DNA of 64,000 nucleotides, taken from assembly GCA_900465665.1 (NCBI GenBank), contig UBJO01000018.1, positions 58,608 to 122,607 on the forward strand. The letters are read 5' to 3'. A model generated the notes under the pieces. The model was not told the DNA's origin, did not search any database, and was given only the letters and a program-made list of their open reading frames with translations. Shown in pieces: positions 8,514 to 18,141 of this stretch; positions within the stretch are counted from its first letter, which is position 1; every line of letters begins with the position of its first letter. Both the position numbers and the translations under genes were made by a program. Source of the stretch: Hyphomicrobiales bacterium. GTDB taxonomy: Bacteria; Pseudomonadota; Alphaproteobacteria; Rhizobiales; Rhizobiaceae.

Positions 8514-9740
8514 TCAGGGGTTCAGCGTCTTCGAAACCTCAGCTCCCGCACGAATTCCGCTTTCCCACGCACCATGCGCGGTCGAAAAATCGGAACTGTG
8601 CGTGGCTTCCCCTGCAAAAAAAACTTTATCCTCCACCGGCTTCGCCAGCACAGCGCGTTTGGAGGCCTTCCCCGGAAGTGCATGACTGTAAGACCCACCG
8701 ATCCAATCCATGCGCGACCAAGAGGATGCTAGTATCGGCCGCAAATGTCGTCGGATGTCGCCGCCAAGTCGGTCGACAAGTTGCTGTTCCGCGAACAAAA
8801 ATGCGTCTCGCAATCCGAGCTCTTCGATGGCAACCGCACCTGGTCCACCGAAAAAGCCTTCAATTATCTCACGACCCAACGGCCTGATATAGTAGCTGCC
8901 CGTTTGACTGTCGTTTTGATTTCCAAGCAAATGTGTCTCCGGCTCGAGTCCGTGATTTCCAACAAGCTGGAAGAAGAGCTTATCTGCAAGGCCAAGAGGC
9001 AAGCTTGCTGCCGCGTCGAGATGCTCGTCAGCCTGTTTATCGAACTTTATCGAACCACTGGACAAGACCTCGGTGGAAACAGTCACGACTGCAGCGCGGA
9101 CATTGAAAGCTCCGCGATCAGTTGAAATATCAAGTCCGTCGCCGCGCATCGCGATCCGACGTACCGGGCAAGACAGTTTCAAAACCCCGGGGGGCAGGCT
9201 TGAAGCTATTAGTCTTCCGTAACCCTCCGTTACGCGCCAGTTGGCATCGCTTGCCACGCTGTCATAGGCGAGGAAATCTTCAACGGAGAGGCGCTCCAGA
9301 GACGCTCCGTTGAGGTAACCGCTCAGTGATTGGCAGTAATCATTCCACCGTCCGTTAGGTTCTAGAGCATCCGCGGCCAAATCGCTCTTGGGCGGTATCG
9401 TCTTCATTCGCTCGATTAGGGCAGACCACGCTGCTTTTGCCTGCGACTGCTCTTCCCGTTTGAAGCCGATGTCGCGCCATTGATCAAACCAGGCGGTACG
9501 ACTCTCGATTACCTCAAACCCATTCTCTCGTGCATATCTGACCATTGGATTACGTTCGGCTGAATGTAGCCAACCGCAACCAAGGTCGAGAGGATAACCT
9601 GCCAGATCAATCGTCCAAGCACGCCCCCCTACTCTTCCGCTCGCCTCCAACGTAACGGTGCTAAGTCCTTTGGCTCTTAGATAACGCGTAGCAGAAATTC
9701 CTGCGGCTCCGGCACCGACGATCGCAACATCAAAATCCAT
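8514..9740 (-). CDS. Flavin monoamine oxidase family protein
   Basis: 408 residues from ATG 9740. A longer in-frame start exists but lies before the conserved N-terminus. DVAIVGAGAAGISATRYLRA is the FAD-binding Rossmann motif, followed by VTLEASGRVGGRAWT and LDLGCGWLH, typical of amine oxidases. The C-terminal FAD contact is VFFAGEATHSSDFSTAHGAW. The family oxidises amines, polyamines or amino acids to imines and aldehydes with release of H2O2. Aldehyde formation would link it to the aldehyde oxidoreductase genes on either side. The ribosome binding site is weak. It diverges from the antiporter gene at 9836. Confidence 0.88.
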   Translation of the reverse strand: MDFDVAIVGAGAAGISATRYLRAKGLSTVTLEASGRVGGRAWTIDLAGYPLDLGCGWLHSAERNPMVRYARENGFEVIESRTAWFDQWRDIGFKREEQSQAKAAWSALIERMKTIPPKSDLAADALEPNGRWNDYCQSLSGYLNGASLERLSVEDFLAYDSVASDANWRVTEGYGRLIASSLPPGVLKLSCPVRRIAMRGDGLDISTDRGAFNVRAAVVTVSTEVLSSGSIKFDKQADEHLDAAASLPLGLADKLFFQLVGNHGLEPETHLLGNQNDSQTGSYYIRPLGREIIEGFFGGPGAVAIEELGLRDAFLFAEQQLVDRLGGDIRRHLRPILASSWSRMDWIGGSYSHALPGKASKRAVLAKPVEDKVFFAGEATHSSDFSTAHGAWESGIRAGAEVSKTLNP

Positions 9741-9835
9741 AAGGTGTTTTTTCCCGCATTTCACCGAGTGGTAAAAGTAATTAGCGGCGGAAAACATTTA
9801 CTTCAATATCTTCTCGAGAACAGTAATATGATCGC

Positions 9836-11356
9836 ATGAGCTTTTTTGAAACCCTCGTGGCCCTTCTCGCGGTGGCGATCCTGTTATTGCAGGTGACACG
9901 TCGTCTGCGTCTTCCTTACCCAGGCATTCTTGCGGCGTCCGGCGTAGCGGTCGCGATGCTCCCCGGTGCGCCTTCAATACCAATCGACCCTCCTACCGCC
10001 CTCGCGCTTTTTATTGCCCCCGTTCTAGTGGATTCGGCTTATGATTTCCCGCTGGGTACCGCAAAGCGAATGTTTTTGCCTCTTTTCTTCTACGCGGTGA
10101 TTGCCGTCCTAGTCACGACGGGAGTAGTAGTCGCCATCAGTGAGCTGACAATTGCCCTCCCGCTAGCGGTAGCGGTCACACTGGGCGCGATTGTAGCGCC
10201 TCCTGACGCGGCTGCGGCGACTGCAGTCCTGACAAACCTCCCCGTGGCACGCCGGGTAGATGCCCTCTTGAAAGGTGAAAGTCTCTTCAACGATGCGACG
10301 GCTCTACTCCTCTTCAGCGCTGCTCTGACCGTTCAGGCAAACGGGGGATTGGACGGAACTACCGCTCTGAGAATAGGCATCGCCGCACCGGGGGGCATTC
10401 TTTTTGGGATAGCCTTTGGCTTTCTATTGTCGCGCGTCCGCCCGGTGGCCGAGAACACCGTTGGCGGGACACTTCTGCAGTTCGTGTACACATTTGCGAC
10501 ATGGCTTATAGCGGAGAGGCTACACCTTTCCGCTGTGCTGGCTACCGTCTCAAGCGCGATGACGATTGCCGCTCTTACGACCGTAGATGCTTCGCCACGC
10601 ATGAGAGTCCATTCTTTCGCAGTGTGGACCACAGTTGTGTTTTTGCTAAACGTAGTGGCGTTTCTTTTGATGGGGATGCAAGCGCGCAGGATCATCGGAG
10701 CCATGTCTGAAGATCAGCTTTACCGCGCAGGTGGGTTCGCTCTCTTGGTGGTGGGTGGAGTGATCGGGGCTCGCCTGCTGATGGCTGTCATTTTCCACTT
10801 TTTCGTTGTTCTTCGACACAAACGCGGCCGGGTGCTTGCTCCGTTCGACATCGGTGAAACCTTACTGGTGGGTTGGTCCGGAATGCGAGGTCTGGTGACC
10901 TTGGCGACAGCGTTCGCACTACCTGACAACTTCCCAGAACGAGACCTCGTTGTACTCACCGCTTTCTCGGTGGTGCTCGCAACGCTCGTAATCCAGGGAG
11001 CAACATTGGCCCCATTGATCCATTTTCTCAAGCTTGGTCGCCAGGAGCAGTATCGCAAGGAGCTCGATATTGCCCGGAAGTCCCTCGTGAAAGCCGCACT
11101 AAATCAGTTAGAACCTCTCAAAGGGTCGTCCGCGGATGCAATACGCACGACGTATGCGACGTTCAGCGATGGGGTGTTGGACCCGGCTCACCGGGAACTT
11201 TTGCACTCTACGATGAGAGCACAGCGACAACATTTGGACGAGTTGCGCGACGGTGACCATATTGGACCTCAGCACTATCTCGAGCTTCAGGAAGACTTGG
11301 ACTGGCAGCAGTTGGCTGTGGGCTCCGAGGAAGAACGGCGTCTCACAGAAAGCTGA
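9836..11356 (+). CDS. CPA1-type Na+(K+)/H+ antiporter (NhaP/YjcE-like)
   Basis: 506 residues with about 12 membrane segments. GAIVAPPDAAAATAVL and LKGESLFNDATALLLF are the CPA1 ion-site motifs, with the two essential Asp residues in PPDA and FND. GWSGMRGLVTLATAFALP is the late TM motif with the conserved Arg. The hydrophilic C-terminal ~110 residues are helical and would lie in the cytoplasm. It is expected to exchange Na+ or K+ for H+ across the inner membrane. The start is supported by family length, although the ribosome binding site is poor. It diverges from the amine oxidase gene, with under 100 bases for both promoters. Confidence 0.9.
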   Translation: MSFFETLVALLAVAILLLQVTRRLRLPYPGILAASGVAVAMLPGAPSIPIDPPTALALFIAPVLVDSAYDFPLGTAKRMFLPLFFYAVIAVLVTTGVVVAISELTIALPLAVAVTLGAIVAPPDAAAATAVLTNLPVARRVDALLKGESLFNDATALLLFSAALTVQANGGLDGTTALRIGIAAPGGILFGIAFGFLLSRVRPVAENTVGGTLLQFVYTFATWLIAERLHLSAVLATVSSAMTIAALTTVDASPRMRVHSFAVWTTVVFLLNVVAFLLMGMQARRIIGAMSEDQLYRAGGFALLVVGGVIGARLLMAVIFHFFVVLRHKRGRVLAPFDIGETLLVGWSGMRGLVTLATAFALPDNFPERDLVVLTAFSVVLATLVIQGATLAPLIHFLKLGRQEQYRKELDIARKSLVKAALNQLEPLKGSSADAIRTTYATFSDGVLDPAHRELLHSTMRAQRQHLDELRDGDHIGPQHYLELQEDLDWQQLAVGSEEERRLTES

Positions 11357-11379
11357 CCGGAAAGACCGTCATTCCGAAA

Positions 11380-11970
11380 TTAGTCGCGTTCGCCATCAGA
11401 GATAAGTTTCACCTGCAGATGCTGATCGCGAAGTCTCCAAACCCGCGTGATCCGTTTGGTGAGTGGAGCAATTATCCATATGACTGCACAGGTCAAAGCC
11501 AATGAAGTGATCGCTAGTCTCACAGGCAGAGGGAGCGTAGGGGTGATTAAGTACAACAGCCCATTTAGGACCAGAAGCGCGGGATAGGTCACAATCCAGT
11601 TCGACACAGCAATCTTCCACTTGGGACCCGACTCGTTGCTTGGGACAGACACTTTAGCGAAAGGAACCCTGATGGTTTCCAGTTCCCGCAACGACTTTCG
11701 CTCAAATCTCTCCATCAGTTGTCGACGCTCGTGTGATAGCCGCCACCTTTCAAGCTGATCCGCGTCGGCAAACTCAGAGACGATGAAGCTGAGGCCTCCA
11801 GCTTGCTGAATGAGCAAAGAGCCGACATGGAGCTCTTCGGCAGTGTCGGTCGCAAAGATATCGTCGAAGCTCTCCACGACGCTCTTTTCTCGGCCCGACT
11901 CCGGTACCAAGATTGTGATAGTCTTCAACTGCCGTCGGTTTGGGCTGTGCGCCATGTGGATGTTGCTCAT
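11380..11970 (-). CDS. ABM-domain protein with C-terminal membrane segments
   Basis: 196 residues. The N-terminal half (residues ~15-105) reads like an ABM domain: LKTITILVPESGREKSVVESF, GLSFIVSEFADADQLERW. The C-terminal half has two hydrophobic segments (IVTYPALLVLNGLLYLITP and LAITSLALTCAVIWIIAPL) followed by a basic tail. This ABM-plus-TM layout is a known family of uncharacterised membrane monooxygenase-like proteins. It is convergent with the antiporter gene, with only 23 bases between them. No catalytic inference beyond the fold is possible. Confidence 0.72.
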   Translation of the reverse strand: MSNIHMAHSPNRRQLKTITILVPESGREKSVVESFDDIFATDTAEELHVGSLLIQQAGGLSFIVSEFADADQLERWRLSHERRQLMERFERKSLRELETIRVPFAKVSVPSNESGPKWKIAVSNWIVTYPALLVLNGLLYLITPTLPLPVRLAITSLALTCAVIWIIAPLTKRITRVWRLRDQHLQVKLISDGERD

Positions 11971-12167
11971 TTCGCTTTTGTGGATCAGTGGTCGTCAGCA
12001 ACTGCGTCGTTGCAACACCATAGCCAGATTGCCCGTCGGCGAAGTTAAACGCAGTGAACTATCGCACGGTCTTCACGACAATTAACACAGGCAAGCCTCC
12101 CCTTTCCGCCCACCAAGACTATTATCCTCCCACTACAGCGATGACGCGTTTATCACGGAGGTTCGCC

Positions 12168-13127
12168 TTGAAACCCTTTACCTATGAGAGAGTGTCCTCC
12201 GCGGCACAAGCTGCCGCAGCTGTTGCGGAGCGTACGGATGCGAAGTTGATTGCAGGCGGGACAAACCTGCTCGACCTCATGAAACTACAGATCGAGGCAC
12301 CGGGACACATTGTTGATATCCGTGATTTGCCGCTCGGATCGATCGAAGAGACAGAGGACGGCGGCCTTAGGGTCGGAGCTCTGGTGACTAACACCGAGCT
12401 AGCGGCACATGTACGTGTGCGGCGTGACTATGGCGTGCTCACACGGGCGATAGTAGCAGGCGCGACCGGCCAGCTTCGCAACAAGGCAACCACTGGCGGC
12501 AACTTGATGCAGCGAACGCGCTGTCCTTACTTTTACGACCCGGCTCAACCGTGCAATAAACGCAACCCCGGGTCAGGCTGTCCCGCTATAGCGGGCGGAT
12601 CGCGGCAACTGGGTGTTGTCGGCACCAGCGATCACTGCATAGCAACACAACCAAGCGACATGGCAGTGGCGCTTACTGCCCTCGATGCGACGGTGGAAAC
12701 ACTCGACTCAGCCGGCCATGCCCGATCTATCCCGGTACGGTCTTTCCATAAGCTTCCCGGTGACACTCCAGAGATCGATAACGTCTTGGCGAGGGATGAG
12801 ATAATTACCGGGGTTGTTCTTCCAAAACCAGTCGGAGGAACTCAAATGTATCATAAGGTCCGTGACCGAGCCTCTTATGCCTTCGCGCTAGTTTCTGTCG
12901 CCGCGATCATTCATCCCGACGGTAGCGGGAGGGTTGCTTTCGGTGGCGTCGCACCTCGTCCATGGAGGGATTTGAAGTCGGAGGGTCAGTTAACCGAAGG
13001 TGCGGAAGCAGTCACATCGACTGCATTCGCCGACGCAAAGCCAACAGCCCAAAATGCGTTTAAATTGCCCCTTGCGACACGGACCCTCCAAATGCTGATC
13101 GATAAAGCCGGGAGTAAAATGCAATGA
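12168..13127 (+). CDS. Aldehyde oxidoreductase FAD-binding subunit with extra 4Fe-4S site (PaoB type)
   Basis: 319 residues from TTG 12168, chosen because GGAGG sits 6 bases upstream and the protein then begins MKPFTYERV, the usual start of this family. An ATG at 12141 and one at 12054 are also in frame. [13 protein letters not shown] and [14 protein letters not shown] are the FAD-binding motifs of the PCMH fold. [21 protein letters not shown] carries three of the Cys ligands for the additional 4Fe-4S cluster known from E. coli PaoB. The gene overlaps the molybdopterin subunit gene by 4 bases. Confidence 0.93.
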   Translation: MKPFTYERVSSAAQAAAAVAERTDAKLIAGGTNLLDLMKLQIEAPGHIVDIRDLPLGSIEETEDGGLRVGALVTNTELAAHVRVRRDYGVLTRAIVAGATGQLRNKATTGGNLMQRTRCPYFYDPAQPCNKRNPGSGCPAIAGGSRQLGVVGTSDHCIATQPSDMAVALTALDATVETLDSAGHARSIPVRSFHKLPGDTPEIDNVLARDEIITGVVLPKPVGGTQMYHKVRDRASYAFALVSVAAIIHPDGSGRVAFGGVAPRPWRDLKSEGQLTEGAEAVTSTAFADAKPTAQNAFKLPLATRTLQMLIDKAGSKMQ

Positions 13128-15355
13128 AGTTTCATGGTGACGCGGGTACGAACCCGATCGACAAGGAAACAGTCGTAGGCAAACCTATCCACCGGATCGA
13201 TGGATTGATAAAAGTCACTGGTTCGGCGACTTACGCCTACGAGCATCGCGATATCCCGCCGGATGCTGTGTATGGTTGGGTAGTTGGCTCCGAAATCCCC
13301 AAGGGCACGATTAAGTCGCTCGACAAGGCGAAGGCGCTCGCAATGCCGGGCGTTCTCGCAGTCATATCGACATTGGAGGTGGACACGATCGCCGGAGGAC
13401 AGTGGACCCAGTTACCGCTGTTCGGAGGGTCCCATGTCCGACACTATCAACAGGCCATTGCAATGGTGATAGCGGAGACATTTGAACAGGCCCGCGACGC
13501 GGCATTCCAAGTAGATGTCGAATACGAGCTGGAATTCGACGGAGTCTATGATCTCCACGGAAATGTCGCCTCTGCGGTGCCTGTACCTGATTCAATCAAC
13601 TTCCCTGACGGTCCGATACTGGATACGCTGGGTGATTTTGAAAAGGCCTTCGCGGCTGCACCTGTCAAAATTGATCAGCAGTACACGACGCCTTATCAAA
13701 GTCATTCGATGATGGAGCCACATGCCACAATTGCAGCCTGGCAGGGCGATACTCTCCTTGTGTGGACTTCCAACCAGATGATCAACTGGGCTCGCACCGA
13801 CTTGCCTGAAGTTCTTTCGCTTCCCGAGGACAAGGTTCATATACGAGCTCCTTTTATCGGCGGGGGATTTGGGGCTAAGCTCGGAATACACTGCGATGTA
13901 ATTCTCGCGGCGCTTGGGGCGAAGGAAGTGAATCGCCCTGTGAAGGTTGCTCTCCAGCGCCCGCTCATTATGAACAACACGGTTCACCGCCCGGCGACAG
14001 TCGCCCGTGTTCGATTGGGCTCTGACGAAAACGGGAAGCTCAACGCCATCTCGCATATCAGCACATTTGGCAATGTTCGAAAGGGCATGGTCGAGCCTTC
14101 GACCAGCCAGACCAGACTCCTCTACGCTGCTGCAAATCGCGAAGTCGGTCTCCGCCAGCTTTACCACGACCTGCCCGAAGGCAGCGCAATGAGAGCTCCT
14201 GGCGAAGCAACTGGTTTGATGGCGCTGGAGGTCGCAATGGATGAGCTGGCCGAGGCGCTTCAGATTGACCCCGTCGAACTTCGCTTGAGGAATGCGTCTT
14301 CCACTGTACCCCAAGAGCCAGATGTGAGATTTACCGCATGCCATCTATCCGAATGTCTTCGCAAAGGTGCGGAAGAATTCGACTGGAAACGTCGCAACTC
14401 GCGGCCAGGGGAAGTCTGGCAAGATGGCTGGCTGTCCGGCATGGGTGTAGCGGTGGGCATACGAGACCATCAGTTGACTCCGTCGAATGCCCGCATCCGT
14501 CTTGGAGTAGATGGGCGGATTACGGTCGAGTGTGACATGACCGATATCGGCACTGGAAGTTACACGATCATCGCACAAACAGCTGCCGAGATGATGGGCG
14601 TTGGAATCGAAGATGTTACGGTTTCGCTTGGAGATTCTACCTTTCCAAAGTCTGCCGGGTCTGGTGGGCAATGGGGCGCGGGCAACGTGACTGCGGGTGT
14701 TTACGTCGCCTGTGCATCGATGCGTCAGCTTCTCGCATCAAAGCTAGGGCTAAACGAGAGCGAGGTGACTTTCGAAAACGGCAAGATTATTTCCGGTTCT
14801 AGATCCACAGAACTCAAGGAGCTGGCTGCAGAGGGTGAGATCGTCTGCGAAGACGGTATTGAATTCCCAGAAGACAAAACCATACACCAATCGACGTTTG
14901 CGGGGCACTTCGCCGAGGTAGCCGTCAACGCCTACACCGGAGAGACGCGGGTCAAGAGAATGCTAGCCGTGTGCGACGTGGGCCGAGTATTGAATCCCAT
15001 TACCGCACGCAGCCAGGTACTTGGCGGAATGGTGATGGGTGTAGGCGGTGCCCTTGTGGAAGAGATGGCAGTCGATCCCAATCGCGGGTTTTTCGTAAAC
15101 CATGATTTGGGCGGATATGAAGTCGCAGTCAACGCCGACATCCAGGAACAAGAAGTGATTTTTCTGAACTATCCAGATTCGGAAACCTCTCCCATGAAAG
15201 CTAAAGGCGTTGGAGAGCTTGGACTTTGTGGCGCCGCGGCGGCAGTGGCTAATGCAATATACAACGCAACGGGCGTACGTGTACGGGATTACCCGATCAC
15301 TCTCGAGAAGCACCTACTCGATCTGCCAAAAACCGCTCGCAACTTCGCTCACTAG
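13124..15355 (+). CDS. Aldehyde oxidoreductase molybdenum-binding subunit (PaoC type)
   Basis: 743-residue catalytic subunit of the xanthine oxidase family. [20 protein letters not shown] opens the protein. [34 protein letters not shown] and [19 protein letters not shown] line the Moco site. The catalytic base is Glu698 in [10 protein letters not shown], equivalent to the PaoC glutamate. It oxidises aldehydes, probably aromatic or otherwise reactive ones, to acids using water and a molybdopterin-cytosine-dinucleotide cofactor. The partners are the overlapping FAD subunit and the 2Fe-2S subunit on the other strand. The MocA-like gene at 22.9 kb could make the cytosine form of the cofactor. Confidence 0.94.
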   Translation: MKFHGDAGTNPIDKETVVGKPIHRIDGLIKVTGSATYAYEHRDIPPDAVYGWVVGSEIPKGTIKSLDKAKALAMPGVLAVISTLEVDTIAGGQWTQLPLFGGSHVRHYQQAIAMVIAETFEQARDAAFQVDVEYELEFDGVYDLHGNVASAVPVPDSINFPDGPILDTLGDFEKAFAAAPVKIDQQYTTPYQSHSMMEPHATIAAWQGDTLLVWTSNQMINWARTDLPEVLSLPEDKVHIRAPFIGGGFGAKLGIHCDVILAALGAKEVNRPVKVALQRPLIMNNTVHRPATVARVRLGSDENGKLNAISHISTFGNVRKGMVEPSTSQTRLLYAAANREVGLRQLYHDLPEGSAMRAPGEATGLMALEVAMDELAEALQIDPVELRLRNASSTVPQEPDVRFTACHLSECLRKGAEEFDWKRRNSRPGEVWQDGWLSGMGVAVGIRDHQLTPSNARIRLGVDGRITVECDMTDIGTGSYTIIAQTAAEMMGVGIEDVTVSLGDSTFPKSAGSGGQWGAGNVTAGVYVACASMRQLLASKLGLNESEVTFENGKIISGSRSTELKELAAEGEIVCEDGIEFPEDKTIHQSTFAGHFAEVAVNAYTGETRVKRMLAVCDVGRVLNPITARSQVLGGMVMGVGGALVEEMAVDPNRGFFVNHDLGGYEVAVNADIQEQEVIFLNYPDSETSPMKAKGVGELGLCGAAAAVANAIYNATGVRVRDYPITLEKHLLDLPKTARNFAH

Positions 15356-15913
15356 TGGCTCCGGTTCCAGCCCCTGAAGATTGTGGCGGCCGCAATATCG
15401 GCCGCCATCGCTCCCAGCGCCGACCTTTCAAAGCTTATTGAAAACGGCTGAGTTGGTTTTCACACAATCTTAGATCAGCTCCAACCCCGTGGTATGCTCG
15501 GGGCGACTTGTTGTGCGTCAATCGGTTATACATACCTGGCTAGTCGAAAGCAGAAACCCAGTCAAACCCGGTTTTGGTGGCCTTGGTAGACGAGATCGCC
15601 TTCACGCTATTAACTCGAAGCGTTCCGCCAGATAAAGTAAGGGCGGCAGTCTGGCTAAAATTTAGATGCAAACACAGGACGGCGCGCGCTCCGTGTGCTT
15701 CTAAACGTCCTTAAACCGCATTCAACTGATTTACTTCGGAATGCTTTGGGAAGCAGATGATCTGGTTTACTTTGCTCATGTCAATCGACGTTGGATTGAG
15801 GTTCCGTCAAACGACCATGGCAACTAACGTGGAGCTGCACCATGGCCGATCTTTCCCGGACAAGAAGAAACAGGTCTCCGCGCGCCAGCCGATGGAAATA
15901 TGGACCGGTCCGC
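15356..15913. other. Intergenic region after the paoC-like gene
   Basis: About 560 bases without a credible gene between convergent units. Apart from the hairpin at 15384-15407 listed separately, I see no repeat, promoter pattern or coding remnant that I recognise. Confidence 0.4.
15384..15407 (+). terminator. 9-bp GC hairpin after paoC-like gene
   Basis: Perfect stem TGGCGGCCG/CGGCCGCCA with a 6-base loop, about 30 bases after the stop codon and without a T-run. Best read as the 3' end of the paoBC-like message. Confidence 0.5.
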
Positions 15914-16525
15914 TCAAGCGGTCTCCGTCACTCTAGTAAGCGCAGATCGATTGAGTAGACCGTTCTGCTTGAGGTACCTCTGAAGGCTGCCTCGATCCAT
16001 TTGTAACCACCGAGCAGCTCTGCCAACGTGGTGGTTTGCCGCTCGATAAGCTTTCGCGATATGCTCTCCCTTCACTGCCTTGGGTGTTTGGAACCAGTCG
16101 TTGTCCGTAAATTGTTGAACCGGTAGACCAAGCATCAATCCTACCAACATCCCTTTGGAAACGGACTTTGGAAGAACGTCAAAAGCACCTCTTTTTACTG
16201 CGATAACGGCGCGGCGCACATCGCAATAATCGCTCGAGACCAATATCTTACAACACGGCTGACAAAGCGCTAGATGTCCAATGAAATCCAAGCCCGAACC
16301 ATCTGGGAGACGAAGTTCGATTATGGCGTACTCGAATTGAATACTGGAAATCATGCCCAGAGCCTCTTCTACACCGCGCGCCCTGAAAGGGGTCAACCCA
16401 GTCTTTGTAAGAATGCCTATTAAAGGGCAATTCTCGTCGGTGTCTGGGTCGAGAATTAGCACGGCCCCCGACCCCTCGTATTTGGTCGACCCGACTTCCG
16501 TGATGATACCAGCAAAAACAACCAT
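15914..16525 (-). CDS. ActR/RegA/PrrA-like response regulator lacking the phospho-acceptor Asp
   Basis: 203 residues. Residues ~20-130 form a receiver domain: VLILDPDTDE gives the acidic pocket, IIELRLPDGSGLDF is the phosphorylation loop, ILVSSDY has the conserved Ser/Thr, and VLPKS carries the Lys. The C-terminal ~50 residues are a Fis-type HTH (EHIAKAYRAANHHVGRAARW). In ActR/RegA relatives the loop reads VDLRL; here residue 70 is Glu, not Asp. An Asp-to-Glu change often mimics the phosphorylated state, so the protein may be constitutively active or respond without a kinase. No histidine kinase gene is nearby. GAGG lies upstream of ATG 16525. Confidence 0.82.
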   Translation of the reverse strand: MVVFAGIITEVGSTKYEGSGAVLILDPDTDENCPLIGILTKTGLTPFRARGVEEALGMISSIQFEYAIIELRLPDGSGLDFIGHLALCQPCCKILVSSDYCDVRRAVIAVKRGAFDVLPKSVSKGMLVGLMLGLPVQQFTDNDWFQTPKAVKGEHIAKAYRAANHHVGRAARWLQMDRGSLQRYLKQNGLLNRSALTRVTETA

Positions 16526-16799
16526 CGATCGGCCTCGTCCTTTTTGTCAAACGCACTCTCGGGATGAGCCTTTACCGCTCTGTCACCCTGGTTAGGCCTC
16601 CAATCGGAATAGCGAGAAAACAAAATTTGCTCTCGGCGGTTTTCGTAAACGAGGTTATCGCGTAATGGGTCGAATGTTAATTATACGAACGGTTAGTTGG
16701 CCGGCAGACCGACGCAGCATCGGTTCCATCAACTATACCCCCGATATAATTGTAACCTGGGCAAGTCCGATATTTACTCATAAACAAGGGAGCGAATTG

Positions 16800-17105
16800 A
16801 TGGCCACTAACTGCAATCACGTGAGGCTCGTCCGAAAGGTTGTTCCTCAAACAGCTGGCTGCGAGGAATGTCTTCGCGAGGGTATGTCATGGTTTCATTT
16901 GCGGCTATGCCGTGAGTGCGGACATGTCGGCTGCTGCGATCAGTCGGAGGGGCAACATGCGACGAAGCACTTCAGAGGGACGGGGCACCCTATAATCGAG
17001 GGATACGATCCGCCTGAGGGCTGGGGCTGGTGTTTTATTGATGACACTATGGTTGAGCTGCCTTCAATAACACCTCGAGTAGGCAAGATACCGCGGTATT
17101 ATTGA
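16800..17105 (+). CDS. UBP-type zinc finger protein
   Basis: 101 residues from ATG 16800, preceded by GGGAGCG. Longer in-frame starts have no such site. The protein is essentially one ZnF-UBP domain with regularly spaced ligands: CNH, CEECL, LCRECGHVGCCDQ, then His residues in QHATKHF and GTGHPI. In eukaryotes this fold binds the ubiquitin C-terminus. In bacteria stand-alone copies are common and of unknown role, often beside oxidoreductases or transporters. It ends about 45 bases before the convergent ABC transporter operon. Confidence 0.85.
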   Translation: MATNCNHVRLVRKVVPQTAGCEECLREGMSWFHLRLCRECGHVGCCDQSEGQHATKHFRGTGHPIIEGYDPPEGWGWCFIDDTMVELPSITPRVGKIPRYY

Positions 17106-17151
17106 ACCAGGCCCAAGCGGGAAGACGATTGCCAGAAGCTTGCGTGTGAAT

Positions 17152-18138
17152 TTAAGCGCGGCTGGACGAGTGAAGAGACGGACCTTTGACGTGCAGACAC
17201 GCAGTACCGTGAGCTTCGTCGAAAATTAGATACTGAGGTGACAAGCTACACGCAGGTATCGCTACCGAACAATCCGAGTAGTAGGCGCATCCAGTCGACC
17301 CAATTATTTTCGATGAACTGGGCCTAGTTTCCCGTCGGCTTGCTACCGGACGACGTGTTCCAACCCGAAGGCTCGCTCCAAACAGTGTTCGCGTGTAGGG
17401 ATGACGAGGTCGGTTCAGGACCTCGTCTGTTGGACCAATCTCCACAATACGGCCGCGATACATCACAGCGATACGATCGCAGATTGCCTCGACGACAGAG
17501 ATGTCGTGACTGATGAGCAAGTAAGACAGCTGGAATTCACGTCTCAGATCGCCAAGCAGTTTAATTACCGAGCTTTGCACTATGACATCGAGACCGGAGG
17601 TCGGTTCATCGAACAGGATAACCTCGGGTGCGATTACGAGTATCCTAGCAAGTCCCATGCGTCGCTGCTGGCCGCCACTCAATTGGTGCGGATAGCGCTC
17701 GAGCAAGTCAGGCGCGAGATCCAAGGCTGCTGTGACTCTCTGAATTCGCTCCAGCCGGCCGACGTAGTTCAACCTGGTGTGTATGAGCAGCGGTTCGTGC
17801 AGGGAACGCAGCAGTTTCCATCTGGGATCAAGGGAAGCGCCTGGATCTTGATACACGTACTGGAGACGAGATCGCTCTACTCGGCCCAGCCGCTGCCGTT
17901 GAGAAATAATGGTCTCACCTGCAAATTCCACAGTCCCGGTAATCGGTTTCGTTATTCCGGCGATCACCTTAGCTAGGGTTGATTTTCCACACCCCGTTTC
18001 TCCAACTAGCCCAAGGATTTCGCCTCGGGAGATTGTAAGCGATACAGAATCGATTGCGCGCAGCTTTTTCGTCCGACGGCCGAGGCGGTCGCGGATCAGG
18101 TAATCGCACGTAAGGTCAGCAACCTTGATGAGCTCCAC
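17152..18138 (-). CDS. Peptide/nickel-type ABC transporter ATPase, second subunit (DppF/OppF-like)
   Basis: 328 residues. Walker A GETGCGKST, signature LSGGQQRRMGLA and Walker B VILFDEPTSGLD are intact. The C-terminal oligopeptide-ATPase extension has Cys residues (GCAYYSDCSVAIPAC) like those that bind a 4Fe-4S cluster in OppF/DppF proteins. It is the last gene of a five-gene minus-strand operon: binding protein, two permeases, two ATPases. It follows the DppD-like gene by 3 bases. Confidence 0.92.
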   Translation of the reverse strand: MELIKVADLTCDYLIRDRLGRRTKKLRAIDSVSLTISRGEILGLVGETGCGKSTLAKVIAGITKPITGTVEFAGETIISQRQRLGRVERSRLQYVYQDPGASLDPRWKLLRSLHEPLLIHTRLNYVGRLERIQRVTAALDLAPDLLERYPHQLSGGQQRRMGLARILVIAPEVILFDEPTSGLDVIVQSSVIKLLGDLRREFQLSYLLISHDISVVEAICDRIAVMYRGRIVEIGPTDEVLNRPRHPYTRTLFGASLRVGTRRPVASRRETRPSSSKIIGSTGCAYYSDCSVAIPACSLSPQYLIFDEAHGTACLHVKGPSLHSSSRA

Positions 18139-18141
18139 ATC

